The position numbers and the translations under genes were made by a program. The notes below the pieces were generated by a model. It did no database searches. It was not told the DNA's origin and worked only from the letters and a program-made list of their open reading frames with translations. From NCBI GenBank assembly GCA_030248215.1, contig JASANG010003456.1:1-64000 (forward strand): a stretch of 64,000 nucleotides of DNA, in the 5' to 3' direction. Each line of letters opens with the position of its first letter. Position 1 is the stretch's first letter. Shown one piece after another: positions 60,601 through 64,000 of this stretch. This DNA is from Enoplolaimus lenunculus (Eukaryota > Nematoda > Enoplea > Enoplida > Thoracostomopsidae).

Positions 60601-63600
60601 GTTCAAAATTTATTGCCACACAGATTAAAGTTAAAAATCAACTTAATTCGACCACTTATTCTGAGTCTACACGGCTTAAATAATTAAACTACTTTTTGAA
60701 ATTCAATATTGTGCGTATCAGAAATTTATATTTTTAGCACGAACCTTCATCAGAAATATCGCCCAATCTCTCTTTTGAATTTTCCCAAAGGGTAGAAAAA
60801 TGAATTGGGGGTGATCAGTATTTTTAAAGACTGACCATGTACTAAACACATTAACCAATAATTTTGGATTAGAAATTGCGGATCTTCGACATCTTAAATT
60901 GTCGGATTTCTTGCACTAAACAAAAACCCTTTTCGCTCAGTATACATGAAGATGACATCAAAACATTTTCAACAATTCCAGGTTTAAAGTCCTTCGTTAG
61001 CTGATGGAAGTAGGACAATTTAACACGCCTCGTCGTCTTACTCAAACCAGCTTTTTGAAAACCATGGCATTTGACTTATTGCAATAAAAGTTTCGACGCT
61101 GATTGTTATTTTTTACCGCCCACTCCACTGATGACTCACTTCCAATCAGGTAAACGCAAAAACGGCTGAGCTGCAACGGCATTTGTTTTGATATCGCGAA
61201 AATTGCGAACCGCAAGATACAATCGCCAGAACTGCAACGCACATTATTTCAAAGAATTAAATCACATTTAAAACAGTTCTTAATTAATACCATGAACTTA
61301 TATCGCAATTTTAACATTTATGCAATGCGAATGGGTTCATTTTACCAAAACCACAGAACTTCTGTTCATGTTCTATTATTACTATCCACCGCATTTTTAT
61401 GGTAACAGAAAGACAATTCAGCAAAACAATTACTATCTGACGATAGGAGGAACACACAACTTAGAATAAGATTTATAAGCAGCATATCCACGTAACAACC
61501 ATTATTATTTAGTGACACATCATGTATCTTGTAAACAAAATTTTAAATATAACTTAACCATGCTACTACATTGAACATCATTACGGCAGCTGCTGGATTA
61601 CAGTGTTCGAACATATTACAAACTGGCGAGTGGTGATAGACAGTGATGGGCGGTTGCGGTCAAAAAATCGAGACCGAGAGTAATATCGACACCGAGACTA
61701 ATGCTACCGAGACCGAGACTTTTGGCCTCGGGTCGGTCAATTTTTAAACGTCCCCGAAAATAAAAATTTTCAACAGGCGTTTTGAATATTTTTATCTGCT
61801 GAGAATTGCCGTTTAAAACATTAATTCATAAAATTTAACTAATAAATCGCCGCTGAACTTTATTTTTTACTTTATTTATCACTAAGAAATGGTGGCACAA
61901 CCGCAGCGATTGAAAACTTTAACAAAACTATCTCCAACCCCAATTATACCACACGTTGCGCGCGTATGAATAAGAACATAGCGGATGCAACCGTCGGTGC
62001 CAATATTGATGAAACATTATTTGGAGACAAATCTGTAAATAGCTCATTCATTATGCTTGTGTTGAGCAATTTTATTTACTTGTTTACTGCCACACCCCAC
62101 TGCCTATACTGATTCGTAAACCACCGAAGCCATATATCATAATTCATAATGTAGTAATATAATCACTATGAGCGAACTTGAGACTTCATTACAACAGTCA
62201 CAGTGTCTAATGAAGTAAACAGATTCCTAATTTTTAGCGGTTCATGCATATACAGTTAGCCCAGAATACGAACAAAACATTGTTGCGTCCTTTCAACTGA
62301 CATTAACTCAGCTAACAGCAAATATTAACCCTTTTTTCACCTCTTTGGTCTCGATTTACAAACCACCAAGAACCAAGAAAAGAGAGACCGAGACGAGCCA
62401 AATCCCGTGATTTGCCCAGATCGAGACCGAAACAGAGACCTTATATCCCAGGCCATAAATGCTACACATCAGCCAAGCATACGACTTTTACTATATAAAA
62501 TTTAAGCTAACCGGGTTCGTAGCATCAATTTCATCAATGCTTTCCGTTGTATCCTCGCCCAAATCTGTCGCTGACGGCACTCCACGCTTGCCAACTGATG
62601 CAATAGGTGCAGGAGAGCTGAGAACTGATTGAATCGCTTCAGTGTTTTGTTTGCATCTACAATCAGTACAAATTTTAAATGTCACAACTCATTCAAGATT
62701 TAGGAACAACAGTTCAAAGTTTACAAAAGTTACACCAGCAATTCTGAACTCAAAAAGTATTATACAAATCCAAATCAAAAACCAATATTTTTTCGTACAT
62801 ACCTGGCGCGTGGCAAACTATTCCCGAAATTTTCCAATATTTCACCCTTTTTGATAGTTATCATTTTTCGTAAAGCGACAGCATCCTGAAAAACTACTAC
62901 ATACTACATTTACAAAATAAAGCCAAATATAAACAGCTAATGCAACCTGAAACCGCTTATCACAGCTAACCAAAGTTATCAACCCAAAAACACGGTCCGC
63001 TGATCCAAAAAACTTCAAATACTAAAATTCTAATACGACGAAGCTAGCACCACATCATCTATAAATGAAGTGAAGTAAACGGAAAACACAACGCATAACA
63101 TCACAACGTATGTCACACAAATTCAAATTAAACTACACAAAAATGTCTGGAATAATTCGCAAATCTTGGACTTCTATGAAATGATGACTTTTACACAAGA
63201 GTATGTTGCACCTTGACTGCAGACCATCGACAAAAGATGAAGGATATTATATAGTGCAAATAGATTCTGGCATATATTACTGAGACTATTTTTTTGGTTA
63301 TGCTTAGGCTAATCCTTACGCTGCGTGCTAGGCTTAGGTAGAATTATGCTTATATTACTGTTATGCCTCTTAGAGAGAGTACCATTGGCCCTAAACTCAT
63401 GCAATACTAACCTTAATAGAATCTGTCCAGTTTCATACCCTTAAGTCATGTTCATACCTTATAAATTTGCGATGACGGTTCATTGAAAGTTTTCGCATTA
63501 CGACACATTAGCGTCAAATCCTTTTCCAAGCTATTCATCGTCCTATACGACTCTGGCGACAAAAGTTTGCTTGCAATGGCTTTTAAATCAATCGGCTCAC

Positions 63601-64000
63601 GTATAACGTCGTAATACTGCGGATAAACCTGACAAAAAGAAAACACATGACATATACTGTACCCAGCACAGTATAAGAAATTCCGATTCAAGTTGGGATC
63701 TCGATTCTAGTTGGAATCCGATTCATAACAAAATAAGATATACAATTCAGTTCCGTTTGGCACACTGTTATTGACCGAAGCGAAACTCCGAGCGAAGCTC
63801 GGAGTTTCGCGATGCGTTTCGTTTAGCTTAATCACTTAAGTGTGTTCCTGCCATGTCCAACCATGATGGTATTTGCCTGTTGAGCCAACCCAACAGGGTG
63901 AAACCGGGTACAAAATCAAAAATACGTATATACCAGAGCCTTATATTTCAATTAGTTAAGCCTTACATCTTTCGATGGCAACAACTTAAAAGGCTCCGAC
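32885..64000 (-). CDS. PBRM1: Polybromo-1 / BAF180 (PBAF subunit), partial: 5' end beyond the window
   Basis: Polybromo targets the PBAF SWI/SNF remodeller to acetylated chromatin in the nucleus. Exons, minus strand, 5' to 3' (approximate ends): >64000-63968, 63628-63458, 62885-62803, 62656-62512, [gap], 57078-57009, 56769-56671, 56390-56301, 56043-55966, 55706-55518, 54964-54830, 54043-53847, 53543-53213, 52287-52120, 50667-50530, 49779-49630, 49271-49185, 48536-48321, 47188-47109, 46881-46740, 46394-46293, 46114-46040, 45758-45291, 42259-42172, 41954-41872, ~41655-41487, 39818-39552, 39129-38954, 37785-37405, 37160-37059, 36496-36382, 36121-36055, 35813-35721, 35569-35427, 34935-34333, 34021-33880, 33646-33483, 33107-32885. 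Almost all junctions keep phase. Bromodomain 1 and the start codon are outside. Introns carry repeats, SINEs, a LINE and MITEs. Domain blocks follow as separate entries. Confidence 0.93.
33880..35569 (-). CDS. PBRM1: PBRM1 Q/P/G-rich low-complexity region
   Basis: Exon 35569-35427 reads YFPSEATLQKQLLQNSIGG and an 11-Gln run. Exon 34935-34333 is about 200 codons rich in Pro, Gln and Gly, with a second Gln-rich stretch (QQQVQQQQIHQ). Exon 34021-33880 reads GQILTAQLVPGHGLSGA and ends SVVSGQYP. Human PBRM1 also has a Pro/Gly/Gln-rich segment between HMG box and C-terminus. The CAA/CAG runs may vary in length between individuals. Confidence 0.85.
35721..36496 (-). CDS. PBRM1: PBRM1 C2H2 zinc fingers
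   Basis: Exon 36496-36382 encodes WTCRWKDCDFQFEGIDQLMA then HLTGPKGH, a C-x4-C...H finger. Exons 36121-36055 and 35813-35721 encode the second, CLWTACMKYRKDGKPFPS, then RLHRHIKERH. Vertebrate PBRM1 lacks these; polybromo proteins of insects and some other invertebrates are described with C2H2 fingers here (from memory). They probably add DNA or protein contact next to the HMG box. Confidence 0.88.
37059..39129 (-). CDS. PBRM1: PBRM1 HMG box and flanks
   Basis: Exon 39129-38954 is a Ser/Pro/Ala-rich linker with CRIKSLK at its end. Exon 37785-37405 begins EASPLLDPAVLK, as human EPSPLLEKK, and carries the first HMG-box helices SGYILFSAEVRRNIMERYSG and FGEISRIVGGE. Exon 37160-37059 completes the box with WRKLTEQQKRDYEDRAAEMS. 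HMG boxes bind and bend DNA; in PBRM1 this aids nucleosome binding. A hAT relic (37813-38535) lies in the intron between the first two exons. Confidence 0.93.
37813..38535. mobile_element. hAT relic in a PBRM1 intron
   Basis: It starts CAGGGATGGGCGGTCTCG and ends CACCGCCCATCC. It is homologous to the relic at 28571-31446 over most of its length and holds the same dimerisation remnant (PTNTDSERLWSTAT near 37947-37990, then a stop). No target duplication is readable, so it is old. Confidence 0.65.
39552..42259 (-). CDS. PBRM1: PBRM1 BAH domain 2
   Basis: Exon 42259-42172 reads EPGATYFEQYNFG. Exon 41954-41872 reads GDGVYVRFNRSKEYPDIIRI then DRMWKNSQ. Exon ~41655-41487 reads MFLSGAWFARPNEIDHEPTR, LFYKRELFVTDCEEKIPMAA and KCAILSYRDF. 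Exon 39818-39552 continues RPTEVYEDDVYVVVTKIRSQ and a Ser/Gly/Gln-rich acidic tail. The junction between the 41872 donor and the next exon does not keep phase with the obvious GTAAGT and AG, so that border is uncertain. Confidence 0.88.
43605..44095 (+). repeat. Three tRNA-derived SINE pieces in a PBRM1 intron
   Basis: The core ACGCATCCGCAG, followed by TTTCGTGA-like and ATATTGC-like segments, occurs three times (about 43657, 43881, 44031). Upstream of the second is TAGTTTAGTGATTAGAGCA, an RNA polymerase III A-box-like tRNA arm. Upstream of the first and third are GAGTTCGAGCC and GGGTTCAAACC, B-box matches. No piece has both boxes clean, so these are diverged or truncated copies of one tRNA-derived SINE family. 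Confidence 0.6.
45291..45758 (-). CDS. PBRM1: PBRM1 inter-BAH acidic linker exon
   Basis: A 468-bp exon (156 codons) begins AWPFTNEISLEERDEPVKPV, matching the end of BAH1, then RFPSVFVQSPTGTD. It runs into a low-complexity Glu/Asp/Gly/Ser-rich region (GGNDECGDDNSVDGEDAFFD) longer than in vertebrates. It ends at a GTGAGT donor after LDRPRP. The preceding intron (45759-46039) and the following 3-kb intron (42260-45290) are plain apart from the SINE pieces at 43605. Confidence 0.85.
46040..47188 (-). CDS. PBRM1: PBRM1 BAH domain 1
   Basis: Four exons make the first bromo-adjacent-homology domain, a protein-interaction module. 47188-47109 has GGVLYKTDDFCYVKP. 46881-46740 has YHIVRVIRIWHDN and the hallmark WYYRPHETFHLATRKFLEK, nearly identical to human. 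46394-46293 has EVFKSVFFDNVDVRRLAGKC and VMFVKDYFRN. 46114-46040 has DDKDVYVCESEYLGR and HFKKLK. All junctions are in phase. Confidence 0.95.
47578..47958. mobile_element. hAT MITE with TTCGGA subrepeats, in PBRM1 intron
   Basis: The 381-bp element has inverted ends CAGGGTGGCAAC / GGTGCCAACCTG and a perfect 8-bp duplication CTTGAAAT (47570-47577 and 47959-47966). Repeated TTCGGATTCGG blocks flank an AT-rich core, the same plan as the CCGGTT family but with a different repeat unit. It lies between the bromodomain 6 linker and BAH1 exons. Confidence 0.9.
48321..49779 (-). CDS. PBRM1: PBRM1 bromodomain 6 and pre-BAH linker
   Basis: Exon 49779-49630 reads DDEGRCFSDSLAELPELM and PLTLDGIKRNLDR. 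Exon 49271-49185 is YMRLDRFQMDMFEVFELARQ. Exon 48536-48321 reads AELQLFFIRTRDALCRNGEQ then FLSPALSYNERV and a charged helix. As in vertebrates, bromodomain 6 lacks the usual YPDYY core and the pocket Asn (SRSDSQ in place of NEPGS), so acetyl-lysine binding is doubtful. Confidence 0.9.
50530..53543 (-). CDS. PBRM1: PBRM1 bromodomain 5
   Basis: Exon 53543-53213 starts with a basic, Ser-rich linker (STPRRKRTSVSG) and continues into helix Z (ITHAKLNELYETIREHTD, then FMRLPSKQ). Exon 52287-52120 gives ELPDYYDVIRRPIDIAKIG and the pocket MFDNACKYNEPESAIYK. Exon 50667-50530 gives helix C and the start of bromodomain 6 (VQEMLVQLFIDVYNHQ). The 168-bp middle exon is flanked on both sides by same-direction copies of the ~1-kb repeat (50837-51944 and 52413-53028). 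Confidence 0.92.
50837..51944 (+). repeat. Monomer-array interspersed repeat, copy 3
   Basis: The longest copy of the family at 306-1265, with about six monomers, most with ATGCAAAT or a one-base variant. It lies in the PBRM1 intron between exons 52287-52120 and 50667-50530, opposite to the direction of transcription. Confidence 0.85.
52413..53028 (+). repeat. Monomer-array interspersed repeat, copy 4 (short)
   Basis: A shorter copy with about three monomers, the GACGGACGGAC stretch and a reduced 3' hairpin. Same direction as copy 3, on the other side of the bromodomain 5 exon. Confidence 0.82.
53847..56043 (-). CDS. PBRM1: PBRM1 linker and bromodomain 4
   Basis: Exons 56043-55966 and 55706-55518 encode a Ser/Gly-rich, Arg-rich linker (SRGRGGRQSGSTSTVAGG) ending with helix Z, YRLKLTAVFNAVNEYR. 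Exon 54964-54830 carries RPSKKLYPDYYDVIPEPIDM. Exon 54043-53847 has the pocket region MFKNARHYNEVGSQIYNDAN and helix C (TLERYLKERVRQIGP). Intron sequence just past the 54830 donor contains tandem copies that include the donor region (see 54386-54829). Confidence 0.9.
54386..54829. repeat. Tandem 126-bp repeat next to a PBRM1 splice donor
   Basis: Two close units (54386 and 54512, shift 126 bp) share GAAAGCCTTGTTTATGCAGT and GGCGGCTAGTCGTCCCATAA. A third, diverged unit follows, and copies of the CTGATCAG exon-end sequence recur in it, so the array seems to have grown by duplicating the exon 54964-54830 donor region. Confidence 0.7.
56301..57078 (-). CDS. PBRM1: PBRM1 bromodomain 3 (second half)
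   Basis: Exon 57078-57009 opens one base into a Lys-type codon and reads QYPDYYEEIRNPISLFMVKR. Exon 56769-56671 reads YRNLTQLVNDMNQIFENAKS with the pocket Asn in NAKSYNIEGSQIHE. Exon 56390-56301 is helix C (LLQNVLHQRAIDIESG). The upstream helix Z part (human: FYQLYDTV...HLPSK) should lie between 57079 and 62511, a 5.4-kb interval full of a LINE, a MITE and a hAT relic, but I could not find it. Confidence 0.85.
57681..57699. repeat. GATA microsatellite
   Basis: A short run of about four TAGA units in a PBRM1 intron. Confidence 0.9.
57835..59960 (-). mobile_element. 5'-truncated LINE of the RNase-H-bearing (I-like) group
   Basis: Minus-strand frames show RT start KVVFICKSGKADYMAAKLYK and SANQHVYQMGKFTLIALRIL, LGVFLDIGRAFKK (catalytic Asp), then GCPQDGVLSPSLRSMVVDDL. 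The YADD segment is missing. The later region has KLNWNSQIQYITRKY and MLHGVIVWWRRTR, then an RNase H domain (FSDRQAAIKALDN, LIWVPGYCNDPENEIADWLA) and a Cys/His tail (CFCHNETDTGSHFLLSCKKY). Multiple stops and shifts break it, and a hAT MITE (59419-59808) splits it. It lies in the same sense as PBRM1 inside the intron where the first half of bromodomain 3 is missing. Confidence 0.8.
59419..59808. mobile_element. hAT MITE with CCGGTT subrepeats, in the LINE
   Basis: A 390-bp copy with 8-bp duplication CTCAGAAC (59411-59418 and 59809-59816). LINE-derived coding sequence continues on both sides. Confidence 0.92.
59961..61644. other. PBRM1 intron sequence without recognised features
   Basis: AT-rich. 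A fragment with CAGGGCGCAATC and repeated TTCCGATT near 60070-60145 looks like one end of another hAT-type MITE. The missing bromodomain 3 exon should lie somewhere in 57079-62511 and was searched for here without success. Confidence 0.35.
61645..62450. mobile_element. Diverged hAT relic in a PBRM1 intron
   Basis: It starts GTGATGGGCGGTTGCGGTC and has CCGAGACCGAGA-type sequence at both ends (left 61660-61740, right 62385-62440), like the relics at 28571 and 37813. The interior is diverged and no transposase remnant is readable. Confidence 0.5.
62512..64000 (-). CDS. PBRM1: PBRM1 bromodomain 2 and following linker
   Basis: The exon at the window edge ends SEPFKLLPSKD. The next (63628-63458) carries the ZA loop and acetyl-lysine pocket, VYPQYYDVIREPIDLKAIAS, and the conserved Asn in CRNAKTFNEPSSQIYK. 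Exon 62885-62803 gives helix C (DAVALRKMITIKKGEI) and 62656-62512 a Ser/Thr/acidic linker ending IDEIDATNP, at the position of human FMDVSNP. Together these match bromodomain 2 of vertebrate PBRM1. Bromodomain 1 should lie just beyond position 64000. Confidence 0.9.
63770..63832 (+). repeat. Terminal fragment of the monomer-array repeat
   Basis: ATTGACCGAAGCGAAACTCC followed by a perfect hairpin CTCCGAGCGAAGCTCGGAG. It matches only the end hairpin of the ~1-kb repeat, with no monomers. It may be a solo end or a minimal derivative. Confidence 0.6.

Overview
The window is nuclear DNA of an invertebrate animal. It carries two many-exon animal genes with GT-AG introns, and the rest is dense with nested transposable elements. 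The sequence alone does not fix the phylum. Base composition is AT-rich.

Host genes. MLX, the MAX-like bHLH-zipper partner of MondoA/ChREBP, lies on the plus strand at about 24.28-26.72 kb, and five exons join in phase into 171 codons. Polybromo-1 (PBRM1/BAF180, the PBAF chromatin-remodelling subunit) fills 32.9-64.0 kb on the minus strand. It runs off the right edge inside bromodomain 2. About 36 exons give bromodomains 2-6, BAH1, BAH2, an HMG box, two C2H2 fingers, a Q/P-rich tail and the conserved C-terminal block, ending at the stop at 32885. The first half of bromodomain 3 was not found.

Left third (0.3-16.6 kb). A broken Polinton carries, on the minus strand, a TATA-binding-protein-like fold, a chromodomain integrase, a small membrane ORF, an unknown ORF and a YqaJ/lambda-exonuclease-like nuclease. 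A promoter with repeated CRE/AP-1-like motifs separates these from a plus-strand protein-primed DNA polymerase B. A Penelope-like retroelement (6.86-14.39 kb, flanked by ~820-bp direct repeats) sits inside the polymerase. Its GIY-YIG domain precedes the RT, as in Naiad-type elements, and it carries an L1-ORF1-like second ORF.

Middle (16.6-32.9 kb). Two piggyBac copies of 2203 bp each lie in opposite orientation and are almost identical. One has an intact 568-codon transposase; the other differs by a nonsense codon. They sit inside two older DNA elements. A 10-bp-unit minisatellite lies inside an inverted-repeat element, and MLX follows.

Elsewhere there are hAT MITEs (four complete copies of a CCGGTT family and one of a TTCGGA family, all with perfect 8-bp target duplications), hAT relics keeping the transposase dimerisation motif, four copies of a ~1-kb repeat built of ~155-170-bp monomers carrying ATGCAAAT, tRNA-derived SINE pieces and an RNase-H LINE. 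Insertion order can be read directly: Polinton, then PLE, then hAT MITEs.
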